Positions 50,649 to 59,073 of a stretch of DNA of 64,000 bases are shown here, piece after piece. Origin of the DNA: Nocardia suismassiliense (lineage in GTDB: Bacteria > Actinomycetota > Actinomycetes > Mycobacteriales > Mycobacteriaceae). The notes beneath the pieces were generated by a model. It had not been told where the DNA came from. It ran no database searches and saw nothing but the letters and a program-made list of their open reading frames with translations. Position numbers and translations under genes: made by a program. The stretch lies in assembly GCF_900269665.1 (NCBI RefSeq), contig NZ_LT985361.1, positions 7,243,697 to 7,307,696 of the forward strand, given 5' to 3'. The stretch's first letter is position 1. Each line of letters starts with the position of its first letter.

Positions 50649-52172
50649 TCAGAAGATCCCTTCCGGAGTCCTGGGCGCGCGGTCCAGCACGGCGTTCGAC
50701 ACGGTGAACGTAAGCTGATCCAGTTCGCCCGCAGCCAGTTCCGGGGTGCGCTGGGCCGCGTCGAGGAAACGATCCTGCTCGGCCGGGTCGAGCACACCCT
50801 CGGCGAGCGTGCGGAACTTGGTGATGTACTGCTCCCGCGCGAACGGTCGCGCACCGAGCGGGTGCGCGTCGGCGACGGCGAGCTCGTCGACGATGGTCTC
50901 GCCGCTGCGCAGCGTCACCACCGCCCGTGCGCCGAACGCCTTTTCGTTCGGATCGGTGGCGTGATAGCGCCGCGTCCACTCCGGATCCTCGGTGGTGGAG
51001 ATCTTGCGCCACAGCGCGACGGTGTCCGGTCGCTGCGCACGCTCCGGCGCGTAAGACCGCTCGTGGTGCCAGGTTCCGTCCTGTAGCGCGACCGCGAAGA
51101 TGTAAGGCACGGAGTGGTCCAGGGTTTCGCGGCTGGCATACGGGTCGAACTTCTGCGGGTCGCCCGATCCGGTGCCGATCACCACGTGCGTGTGGTGGCT
51201 GGTGTGCAGCACGATCGAGGCGATCTGGTCGAGATCGCCGATGCGCGAACGCATCCGGCGGGCCAGGTCGATCGGCGCCTGGCTCTGGTACTCGGCCGAG
51301 TGCTCCTTGGTGTAGCTGTCCAGGATCGCGCGCTTGGCCTCGCCCGGACCCGGCAGTGGCACATGGTATTCCGCGTCGGCCCCGCCGAGCAGCCAGGCGA
51401 TCACCCCGTCGGCGCCCTCCCAGATCGGCGACGGCGCGCCCTCGCCGCGCATGGCCCGGTCCACCGCCTCGACCGCCATCTTCCCGGCGAACGCGGGGGC
51501 GTAGGCCTTCCAGCTGGAGATCTCGCCCTTGCGTGACTGCCTGGTCGCGGTGGTGGTGTGCAGCGCCTGGCCGATCGCCTGATAGATCGTCTCGGTGTCG
51601 AGCCCCAGCAGCGTGCCGATGCCTGCCGCGGCGGACGGCCCGAGGTGCGCGACATGGTCGATCTTGTGCTCGTGCAGGCAGACTCCGCGCGCCAGGTCGA
51701 TCTGGATCTCGTAACCCGTTGCCAGGCCACGGATCAGGTCACTACCGCTGCGACCGAGATGCTGGGCCACCGCGAGGATCGGCGGGATGTTGTCGCCCGG
51801 ATGCGAGTACTCCGCCGCCAGGAAGGTGTCGTGAAAGTCGAGCTCGCGCACCGCGACTCCGTTGGCCCAGGCGGCCCATTCCGGCGATACCCAGCGCTGC
51901 GTGGGCAGGCCGAACACCGTCGCGCCCGACCGCCCCGGGCCGGGCCGATAGGGCTGCGCGAGCGCCTGCGCCCGAGCACTGGTCACCGGGCGGCGGGTCA
52001 GCGACGCGGCCGCGACCGCCGCGTTGTCGATGATCCGGTTCACGATCATCTCGGCGACCTCGGCCGGGACCTCGACCGGAACGGCGGCTACCTCGGCGAT
52101 CTTGGTAGCCAGGTGTTCCGCGCGCGGGAAATCGGCGTCGGCGGGGCGGGCGCGTACGATGTGTGTCTTCAA
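50649..52172 (-). CDS. prpD: 2-methylcitrate dehydratase (MmgE/PrpD family)
   Basis: This 507-residue protein has the MmgE/PrpD fold with ATRQSRKGEISSWKAYAPAF, VASVLGGADAEY-like loop, and LTLRSGE-type C-terminal domain segments. It dehydrates 2-methylcitrate to 2-methyl-cis-aconitate. TTG 52172 was chosen because GGAGG lies 5 bp upstream; TTG 52184 has no ribosome-binding site. It is divergent from prpR. Confidence 0.92.
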   Translation of the reverse strand: MKTHIVRARPADADFPRAEHLATKIAEVAAVPVEVPAEVAEMIVNRIIDNAAVAAASLTRRPVTSARAQALAQPYRPGPGRSGATVFGLPTQRWVSPEWAAWANGVAVRELDFHDTFLAAEYSHPGDNIPPILAVAQHLGRSGSDLIRGLATGYEIQIDLARGVCLHEHKIDHVAHLGPSAAAGIGTLLGLDTETIYQAIGQALHTTTATRQSRKGEISSWKAYAPAFAGKMAVEAVDRAMRGEGAPSPIWEGADGVIAWLLGGADAEYHVPLPGPGEAKRAILDSYTKEHSAEYQSQAPIDLARRMRSRIGDLDQIASIVLHTSHHTHVVIGTGSGDPQKFDPYASRETLDHSVPYIFAVALQDGTWHHERSYAPERAQRPDTVALWRKISTTEDPEWTRRYHATDPNEKAFGARAVVTLRSGETIVDELAVADAHPLGARPFAREQYITKFRTLAEGVLDPAEQDRFLDAAQRTPELAAGELDQLTFTVSNAVLDRAPRTPEGIF

Positions 52173-52230
52173 TGCGTCCTCCAAGGGGTGGTGAACGAAC
52201 CTCTCTTCGCACGCTACGCAGCCGACATCT

Positions 52231-52296
52231 CGCGGAAAATACCTCGCAGCAGCATATTTCTGCGGAAAAGAAGTGTGGATATTGCGATGATTGCGA
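52231..52296. promoter_or_regulatory. Repeated elements in the prpD-prpR divergent region
   Basis: GCGGAAAA occurs at 52232-52239 and 52262-52269, exactly 30 bp apart (about three turns), and ATTGCGA occurs at 52281-52287 and 52290-52296. They sit between the prpD and prpR starts and are candidate binding sites for PrpR. A TACGAT -10 box at 52308-52313 ends 6 bp before the likely prpR start. Confidence 0.45.
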
Positions 52297-52319
52297 AGGC
52301 CCGGGGCTACGATCTTGCA

Positions 52320-53741
52320 GTGCGGAAGATGTATGCGGGCGCCCGGCTCCGGCGGTTGCGCGAAGAACGCAGACTCACCCAGGCGGCTCTCGCGAAGTCG
52401 CTGGATCTATCGCCCAGCTATCTCAACCAGCTCGAACGCGATCAGCGACCGCTCACCATCCCGGTCCTGCTGAAACTCAACTCCACCTTCGATCTGGACG
52501 TCCAGTTCTTCGCCGCCGACTCCGACGCGCGCCTCGTCTCCGATCTGCACGAGGTGCTGATCGACGCCGCGGGCGGGCACACCGCGCCGCTGACCGAGGT
52601 GGAGGAACTGGCGACCAGGCAGCCCGAGGTCGCCAGGATCGTCGTCGCGATGCACCGCCGCCTGCGCGCGGCGACCGACCAGCTCGACCTGCTCTCCGCC
52701 CGGGTATCCGCACCCACCGGCGCGCCGGGCATGCCCATGCCCTACGAGGACGTCCGGGACTTCTTCTACGACCACCACAATCACATCCCGCAGCTCGACC
52801 TCGCCGCCGAGCACCTGTTCGAGCAGTCCGGCCTGACCATCGGCTCGCTGGACCGCCAGCTCGCCAGAGTGGCCGAGGAGCGGGCCGGGGTCACCGTGCT
52901 CGTGCGCGGCGACGGCGCGGATCCGTCCATCCCGAAGCGGCAGTACGACCCCGACAGTCGCACACTGACTTTGGCGAGGCGCCTGCGGCCGGGGCAGCGC
53001 GCCTTCCAGATCGCGACCACCCTCGGATTCCTGCTGTACAGCACCGAGCTGGACGGCGTGCTCGCCGAAACCCCCTCGCTCACCGGCGAATCCCGCACGC
53101 TGGCGCGGATCGGGCTGGCCAACTACTTCGCGGGCGCACTGGTGCTGCCCTATGGCCGGTTCCTGCGCTCGGCCGAGGAGTTGCACTACGACATCGACCT
53201 GCTCGCGCTGCGCTTCGAGGTCGGCTTCGAGACCATCTGCCACCGGCTCAGCACGCTGCAACGCCAGGGCCAGCGCGGGGTGCCGTTCTTCTTCGTCCGC
53301 ACCGACCGCGCGGGCAATATCTCGAAACGCCAGTCCGCCACCGCCTTCCACTTCTCCCGGGTCGGCGGCAGCTGCCCGCTGTGGGTGGTGCACGAGGCGT
53401 TCGCCCATCCCGGCCGCATCCTCACCCAGGTCGCGGAGATGCCGGACGGGCGGCGCTACCTGTGGATCGCGCGCACCGCGATGACCGCGCCGCACGGATT
53501 CGGCACCGCGACAAAGAACTGCGCGATCGGCCTCGGCTGCGACATCGAATACGCCGAGCGCCTGGTCTATTCGTCCGGCCTCCAGCTCGTCGACCCCGCC
53601 GTGGCGGTCCAGATCGGCGCTGGGTGCAAGGTCTGCGAGCGGCCGTCGTGCCCGCAGCGCGCCTTCCCGCACATCGGCAGCCCCCTCGCCGTCAACGAGC
53701 TCACCAGCACCGACCTGCCCTATCCGCGCGTCGGACGCTGA
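52320..53741 (+). CDS. prpR: Short-chain fatty acyl transcriptional regulator PrpR
   Basis: This 473-residue protein has an N-terminal Xre-type HTH (about 10-65; LRRLREERRLTQAALAKSLD), a central IrrE-like domain (DUF955) and a C-terminal DUF2083 domain whose Cys residues (GGSCPLW, KNCAIGLGC, GCKVCERPSC) match the Fe-S cluster ligands known in mycobacterial PrpR. Such proteins activate methylcitrate and glyoxylate genes when propionate or cholesterol-derived propionyl-CoA is present. GTG 52320 is proposed as a leaderless start; ATG 52287 is the alternative. It is divergent from prpD. Confidence 0.9.
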   Translation: MRKMYAGARLRRLREERRLTQAALAKSLDLSPSYLNQLERDQRPLTIPVLLKLNSTFDLDVQFFAADSDARLVSDLHEVLIDAAGGHTAPLTEVEELATRQPEVARIVVAMHRRLRAATDQLDLLSARVSAPTGAPGMPMPYEDVRDFFYDHHNHIPQLDLAAEHLFEQSGLTIGSLDRQLARVAEERAGVTVLVRGDGADPSIPKRQYDPDSRTLTLARRLRPGQRAFQIATTLGFLLYSTELDGVLAETPSLTGESRTLARIGLANYFAGALVLPYGRFLRSAEELHYDIDLLALRFEVGFETICHRLSTLQRQGQRGVPFFFVRTDRAGNISKRQSATAFHFSRVGGSCPLWVVHEAFAHPGRILTQVAEMPDGRRYLWIARTAMTAPHGFGTATKNCAIGLGCDIEYAERLVYSSGLQLVDPAVAVQIGAGCKVCERPSCPQRAFPHIGSPLAVNELTSTDLPYPRVGR

Positions 53742-54646
53742 TCGCCCGCGATCCTGGCGAGCTTGTCCGGGTTGGCCACCGCGTAGATGCCGCGGATCTG
53801 CTCGGTGCCCGGATCGATGTCGAGCACGACGACCGCGAACAGCGCGTCACCGGAGAAGACCACCGCCGACGGGTCGCCGTTGACCCACCGGTGCCGGATG
53901 CGCAGGTTCGGCACATGGCCCAGCACAATCGGACTCGTGATCAACCGGGCGACCTTGTCCATGCCGTGGATCGGGCGCAGCGCCGCCCGCTGCTTGCCGC
54001 CGCCGTCGGACCAGAACGTCACGTCCGGCGCCAGCAGTTCGAGCAGGCCCGCCATATCGCCGCCGAGCTGGGCGGCGAGGAACCTCTCGGTCACCTCCCG
54101 CTGCACCCGCGGGTCGGCCTGGTGGCGCGGCCGGCGGGCATGGACGTGTTCGCGCGCCCGGTGCGCGAGTTGCCGGACGGCCGCGGTGTTGCGGCCGAGC
54201 ATGTCGGCGATGTCTGCGTGCGGATAGCCGAACACGTCGTGCAGCACGAAGACCGCGCGCTCTAGCGGCGTGAGCGTCTCCAGCACCACCAGCATCGCCA
54301 TCGAGACGGATTCGGCGCGCAGCGCGGGCTCGGCGCTGTCCTGGGCCGTCGGTTCGTCGGAGACCAGCGGCTCGGGTAGCCACGGGCCGACGTAGGTTTC
54401 CCGCCGCCGGCTGATCGCGGCACGCCTGGCCAAGGCGTGGTTGACCGCGATACGCACCAGATAGGCGCGCGGATGCTCGATCTCGGGGCTGTCCGCGCGC
54501 AGGCGCGCTACCCAGGCCAGCCAGGTGTCCTGCAGCACGTCTTCGGTGTCGGCGACACTGCCGAGCATGTTGTAGACGACCGAGAACAGCAGTTCTCGGT
54601 GGCCGGCGAACACACTGGTCGCATCCTCGTCCACGATTTCGATCAT
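53720..54646 (-). CDS. sigJ: ECF41-type sigma factor with SnoaL-like C-terminal domain
   Basis: This 308-residue protein has sigma regions 2 (ELLFSVVYNMLGSVADTEDV) and 4 (LTPLERAVFVLHDVFGYPHA), then a SnoaL-like domain (about 185-308). The ECF41 signatures DGGGK and NPDKL are both present. In this group the C-terminal domain controls sigma activity, in place of an anti-sigma factor. The tail overlaps prpR by 22 bp on the opposite strand. It is divergent from the MFS exporter, a likely target. ATG 54646 gives the usual length. Confidence 0.9.
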   Translation of the reverse strand: MIEIVDEDATSVFAGHRELLFSVVYNMLGSVADTEDVLQDTWLAWVARLRADSPEIEHPRAYLVRIAVNHALARRAAISRRRETYVGPWLPEPLVSDEPTAQDSAEPALRAESVSMAMLVVLETLTPLERAVFVLHDVFGYPHADIADMLGRNTAAVRQLAHRAREHVHARRPRHQADPRVQREVTERFLAAQLGGDMAGLLELLAPDVTFWSDGGGKQRAALRPIHGMDKVARLITSPIVLGHVPNLRIRHRWVNGDPSAVVFSGDALFAVVVLDIDPGTEQIRGIYAVANPDKLARIAGDQRPTRG

Positions 54647-54814
54647 CGTCGCTCCTCATGCCGGTGTCGTTACTAGGAGCGAGACAGCTCGGGGAAAAGT
54701 GACGCTCGCACGAAAATTGTGATCCGGCTCTCCCCATGTCACGTAGCGCCCTGGGCCGCGGCTCTCGGATGGCAACGGATGAAAACTCGTCCGCACCCGA
54801 GAGAGGACATCGGA

Positions 54815-56266
54815 GTGAGTGCACTCACCGAATCACCGTCGTTCCTGGCGACCCGCCGCGGCAAACTCATGCTGGCGCTGCTGTGCCTGGTCGCGTTCCT
54901 CGACTTCGTCGACGGTTCGATCGTCAATGTCGCGCTACCCACCATCCAGCACGAACTGGGGCTGTCGGTCTCGACGCTGCAATGGATCACCAGTGGCTAC
55001 CTGCTGACCTACGGCGGGCTGATGCTGCTCGGCGGGCGGCTGGCCGACCTGCTCGGCCGGCGTCGCGTGCTGATCGCCGGGACGATCCTGGTCGGTGCCG
55101 CCTCGGCCATCGGTGGCCTGGCCGAGTCCAGCGAGCTGCTGATCGGCGCCCGCTTCGCCCAGGGCGTGGGCGCAGCATTGATGCTGCCCGCGGCGCTGTC
55201 GATCCTCACCACCAACTTCCGGGAGGGCACCGATCGCACCACCGCGCTGAGCGTGTGGGGCGGCACCGCCGGACTCGCCTCCGCCGCAGGGGTTTTCCTC
55301 GGCGGCGTACTGACCCAGGGCCCCGGCTGGCGTTGGGTCTTCTACGTCAACACACCCGTGTGCCTACTGGTGCTGGCCGTGGTGCCGTTCCTGGTGCCCG
55401 ACGACCGGCGCAACGAGATACGTGGCGGCTTCGATGTTTTCGGTACCGCGCTGGCGACCGGCGGTCTGATGCTGCTCGTCTACGGCTTGGTGCAAGCGCC
55501 GCAGCACGGTTGGGGCGACGTGCGGACGATACTGCAACTCGGCGTGGCGGTCGTGCTGCTGGTCGGCTTCGTGCTCAACGAGCGACGGACCGCGGATCCT
55601 CTTGTGCCACTGACGATCTTCCGGGTCAAAGGTCTCGCGGCGGCCAACCTGACCCACCTCACGCTGGCCGCGGGCATGCTCGCGATGTTCTTCTTCGTCA
55701 CGCTCTACATGCAGGAAGTGCTGGGCTACGGGGAGTTCCAGGCGGGTAGCGCCTATCTGCCGATCAGCCTCACCATCGGTGCCGCCGCCGGCGTGACCGC
55801 GAAGATCATCGCCAAGACCGGGACTCGGCCGCTCATCGTGGCCGGCTCGGTGATCTCCGGGGTCGGGCTGATCTGGCTGTCGCGCATCCCCACCGACGGT
55901 TCGTATCTGGTGGACCTGCTGCCGCCGATGGTGTTCATGTCCGTCGGACTCGGCGTGGTGTTCGTCGCGAACACCACCGCCGCCAACGCGGGCGTGCCCG
56001 CCGAGCAAGCCGGACTAGCCGCCGCACTGCTCAATACGGGCCAGCAGATCGGCGGTGCGCTCGGTTTGGCCGTGCTGACCGCGGTCGCCACCTCGCACAC
56101 CGCGAGCCAGTTGACCGCGGGCGACGCGCCGCTGGAGGCGATGACGTCCGGTTTCCAGCTCGCCCTGTTGATCGGCGGGTTCATCACGCTCAGCGCCGCG
56201 TTCATCGGGTTGCGTACCGCCAACTCGCGCGGGGAGGAAGCAGCGGCGATACCTGTTGCCGCTTAG
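54815..56266 (+). CDS. MFS transporter, DHA2 (14-TM) drug exporter type
   Basis: This 483-residue protein has 14 hydrophobic segments. The motifs DFVDGSIVNVALPTIQHELG and LLGGRLADLLGRRRV (motif A) after helix 2, and a helix-5 GWRWVFYVNTPVCL, are typical of the EmrB/QacA branch, proton-driven exporters of drugs or small lipophilic compounds. GTG 54815 has AGAGGA 7 bp upstream. It is divergent from sigJ; TGTCAC at 54737-54742 resembles the -35 element of ECF41 promoters. Confidence 0.9.
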   Translation: MSALTESPSFLATRRGKLMLALLCLVAFLDFVDGSIVNVALPTIQHELGLSVSTLQWITSGYLLTYGGLMLLGGRLADLLGRRRVLIAGTILVGAASAIGGLAESSELLIGARFAQGVGAALMLPAALSILTTNFREGTDRTTALSVWGGTAGLASAAGVFLGGVLTQGPGWRWVFYVNTPVCLLVLAVVPFLVPDDRRNEIRGGFDVFGTALATGGLMLLVYGLVQAPQHGWGDVRTILQLGVAVVLLVGFVLNERRTADPLVPLTIFRVKGLAAANLTHLTLAAGMLAMFFFVTLYMQEVLGYGEFQAGSAYLPISLTIGAAAGVTAKIIAKTGTRPLIVAGSVISGVGLIWLSRIPTDGSYLVDLLPPMVFMSVGLGVVFVANTTAANAGVPAEQAGLAAALLNTGQQIGGALGLAVLTAVATSHTASQLTAGDAPLEAMTSGFQLALLIGGFITLSAAFIGLRTANSRGEEAAAIPVAA

Positions 56267-56271
56267 CGTGA

Positions 56272-56312
56272 CTGCGGGCCGGGTAGCGGTAGTGTCCGCA
56301 CCCGGTCCGCAG
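56272..56312 (+). terminator. Hairpin after the MFS gene
   Basis: 13-base arms (56272-56284 with 56300-56312) pair with one G-T wobble around a 15-base loop, 6 bp after the MFS stop. Confidence 0.65.
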
Positions 56313-56364
56313 GTGTTCCATTCGTCCAAGCCCGTAGCCCGACGTCAGGTCTACCGTGCGAAGC

Positions 56365-56769
56365 ATGGCAACGACACGTTCTTCCACCGCTGACGGCTCG
56401 ATCGACGTCCTGCTGGTGGGTCTGCTCGACCAGTGGATGGCCGCGATCGTCGCCAACGATGCGGCCAGGATCGCCGACTACATGACCGATGACTGGACCA
56501 TGGTCTCCGAGAACGGGATCACCTCCGCCAAGGAATTCCTCGCGTTCGTCGAGTCCGGTGCCCTGACCCATTCGGCGAGGCAGCGGGTAGGCGAGGCCTC
56601 GATCAAGCACTACGGGAAGGTCGCGGTGCTGACGGTGCGGGCCACCAATATCGCCCACTACCAAGGCGAACGGTTCGACGCCGACGAGTGGACGACGGAC
56701 GTGTTCGTCGAGACCGAGCAGGGCTGGCGCTGCTCGCTCACCCAGATCACCGCCGTCGCGGCGCGGTGA
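56365..56769 (+). CDS. NTF2/SnoaL-like protein (DUF4440 type)
   Basis: This 134-residue protein has the NTF2-like fold pattern: an N-terminal helix (LLDQWMAAIVANDAARIADY), MTDDWTMVSENG, and a C-terminal VFVETEQGWRCSLTQITAV strand series. The exact activity is unknown. ATG 56365 follows a TACCGT box (56352-56357) by 7 bp, so the mRNA may be leaderless; GTG 56356 would fall within this box. It is convergent with recG. Confidence 0.8.
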   Translation: MATTRSSTADGSIDVLLVGLLDQWMAAIVANDAARIADYMTDDWTMVSENGITSAKEFLAFVESGALTHSARQRVGEASIKHYGKVAVLTVRATNIAHYQGERFDADEWTTDVFVETEQGWRCSLTQITAVAAR

Positions 56770-56790
56770 TTCCCGTTGCCGGCGAGCCGA

Positions 56791-59073
56791 TTACGACTTG
56801 GCCAGGTACTCCAACCGTTCGGCGTCGACAGCCGCGTGCATCATGCTCGCCAAGCCCGGGTGCTTCTTCAGGCCCGGGTCGGCCTCGACCACCTCGCGGG
56901 CGAGATCCTGTGCGGCGGTGATTACTTCGAGATCGTCGAGCAGCGAGAGCAGGCGCAGCGAGCGGGCGGTGCCGGACTGGGCCGAGCCGAGCACGTCGCC
57001 CTCGCGGCGGGTGCGCAGATCGAGCACGGCGAGTTCGAAGCCGTCGGTGGTGGCGGCGACGGCGTCCAGTCGCGCCATGGCCGAGCCGTTGGGCGCGGAA
57101 TCGGTGACCAGCAGGCACAATCCAGGGTGCTTGCCTCGGCCGATACGCCCGCGCAGCTGATGCAACTGGCTGACGCCGAAGCGGTCCGCGTCCACGATCA
57201 CCATGACGGTCGCGTTCGGCACGTCCACACCGACCTCGACGACGGTCGTGCAGACGAGCACGTCGACGGAGCCGTCGTTGAAAGCGCGCATCACCTGGTC
57301 TTTTTCGTCCGCGGGCAGGCGGCCGTGCAGCAGGCCGACGCGCAGCTCGGCCAGCGGACCGGTGCGCAGCATCTCGAAGACATCCAGCGCAGCCTGCGTG
57401 GTCGGGCCTTCCTTTTCCGGCTCGGCGGCCTTCTTGCCGTTGCGGGACTTGCCGGATCCCTCCGCCTCGTCGTCACCGATGCGTGAGCACACCACGTAGG
57501 CCTGCCGACCGGCCTTGACCTCCTCGACGATGCGCTCCCAGGCGCGGTCGACCCAGTTCGGATGCTGCTTGCGCGGAACGACCTTGGAGGTGATCGGCGA
57601 GCGGCCTCGCGGCAGTTCGGTGAGCGTCGAGGTCTCCAGGTCGCCGAGGGTGGTCATCGCGATGGTGCGCGGGATCGGCGTCGCGGTCATCACCAGCAGA
57701 TGCGGACTGGCGCCGGATTTCGCCTTGGCGCGCAACGCATCCCGCTGTTCGACGCCGAAGCGGTGCTGTTCGTCGACGACCACCATGCCGAGGTCGAAGA
57801 ACTCGACGTTGTCCTGGATCAGCGCGTGCGTGCCGATCACGATGCCCGCCTCGCCGGTCATCGCCGCCAGTAGCGCGGCCTTCTTGGTCGCGGTGGACAT
57901 CGAGCCGGTGACCAGCACGACCTTGGTCGACCTGTCGCCCGCGCCGAGCTCACCGGCGTTGCCGAGGTCGCCGAGCATGCCGCGCAAGGAGCGATAGTGC
58001 TGGGCGGCAAGCACTTCCGTCGGCGCGAGCAACGCGCACTGCTGGCCCGCGTCGACGATCTGCAGCATCGCCTCCAGCGCGACGATCGTCTTGCCCGAGC
58101 CGACCTCACCTTGGAGTAGCCGGTGCATCGGATGGCTGCGCGACATATCCGCGGAGATCTCCGAGACCACCTTCTTCTGGCCCTCGGTCAGCTCGAACGG
58201 CAGCCGCTTCTCGAATTCGGCGGCGATGCCGTCGGCGCGCGGCGGACACGGGCGCGCGGCCCGGCCGGACACCTCGTGGCGGCGTTCGGCGAGCACCAGC
58301 TGCAAGGCCAGCGCCTCGTCGAAACGCAGCCGCTCCTGCGCCTGGTCGATATCGGTCTTGCGCTCCGGCAGGTGGATCAGGCGCAGCGCGTCCGAGATCT
58401 TCATCAGCGAACGCTCGTTCCTGATGTCGTCGGGCAGCGGGTCATCGATGGGATCGAGCTGATCGAGCACCTGCCGGACGCAGGCGAGCACGTCCCAGCT
58501 CTGCACCTTCGCGGTGGCCGGGTACACCGGGATGAACTCCCGCTCCATGAACGAGGTGTCCACGCCCTCAGCGCCTTTCGCGCTCTGCGCGAGGCCGCGC
58601 AGGTCACCGCCGCCGCGCACGGTCTTCACCGCGCCCACCGACTCGTCGTCGGCTTCGGGCAGGATCAGATAGCCCGGATGGCTCAGATTCCACTGACCGG
58701 GCCGCCAGTAGTTCACCGTGCCCGACATCATCGCGCGAAGCCCTTCGCGCACAACATATTTCACCTTGTCGCCGTTGAAGAAGGTGACGTCGACGCCGCG
58801 GCCGGTACCGGAACCGGTGTCCAGCACCACCTTCAGCAGCGAACCGCGGCGATTGCGCATCGGCCGCAGCTCGGCCTTGGTGATCCGGCCGATCACGGTG
58901 ATATGCGTACCGTCTTCCGGCTCTTCCTCGGTCAGCGGCTGGCCCTGGGTGGCGTAACGCAGCGGGTAGTGCCGGAGCAGGTCCTCCACCGTGTGCATGT
59001 CGAACGCGTCGACCAGCGAACCCGCCGCCTTCACGCCGAGGACATGGTCGAGCCGGTCACTCAGGGTCGCCAT
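56791..59073 (-). CDS. recG: ATP-dependent DNA helicase RecG
   Basis: This 760-residue protein has the RecG wedge domain (about 50-190), helicase motif I LLQGEVGSGKTIVALEAM, motif II VVVDEQHRFGVEQRDAL, and motif VI QLRGRIGRGKHPGLC. It remodels stalled replication forks and branched DNA. It starts at the base next to the DAK2 gene stop, so the two are co-expressed. Confidence 0.97.
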   Translation of the reverse strand: MATLSDRLDHVLGVKAAGSLVDAFDMHTVEDLLRHYPLRYATQGQPLTEEEPEDGTHITVIGRITKAELRPMRNRRGSLLKVVLDTGSGTGRGVDVTFFNGDKVKYVVREGLRAMMSGTVNYWRPGQWNLSHPGYLILPEADDESVGAVKTVRGGGDLRGLAQSAKGAEGVDTSFMEREFIPVYPATAKVQSWDVLACVRQVLDQLDPIDDPLPDDIRNERSLMKISDALRLIHLPERKTDIDQAQERLRFDEALALQLVLAERRHEVSGRAARPCPPRADGIAAEFEKRLPFELTEGQKKVVSEISADMSRSHPMHRLLQGEVGSGKTIVALEAMLQIVDAGQQCALLAPTEVLAAQHYRSLRGMLGDLGNAGELGAGDRSTKVVLVTGSMSTATKKAALLAAMTGEAGIVIGTHALIQDNVEFFDLGMVVVDEQHRFGVEQRDALRAKAKSGASPHLLVMTATPIPRTIAMTTLGDLETSTLTELPRGRSPITSKVVPRKQHPNWVDRAWERIVEEVKAGRQAYVVCSRIGDDEAEGSGKSRNGKKAAEPEKEGPTTQAALDVFEMLRTGPLAELRVGLLHGRLPADEKDQVMRAFNDGSVDVLVCTTVVEVGVDVPNATVMVIVDADRFGVSQLHQLRGRIGRGKHPGLCLLVTDSAPNGSAMARLDAVAATTDGFELAVLDLRTRREGDVLGSAQSGTARSLRLLSLLDDLEVITAAQDLAREVVEADPGLKKHPGLASMMHAAVDAERLEYLAKS

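Noticed and set aside
51558..52319. Long N-terminal extension of prpR (total 727 codons)
   Set aside because: The extension lies antisense to prpD; the HTH begins just after 52320, where a promoter-like box precedes a GTG.
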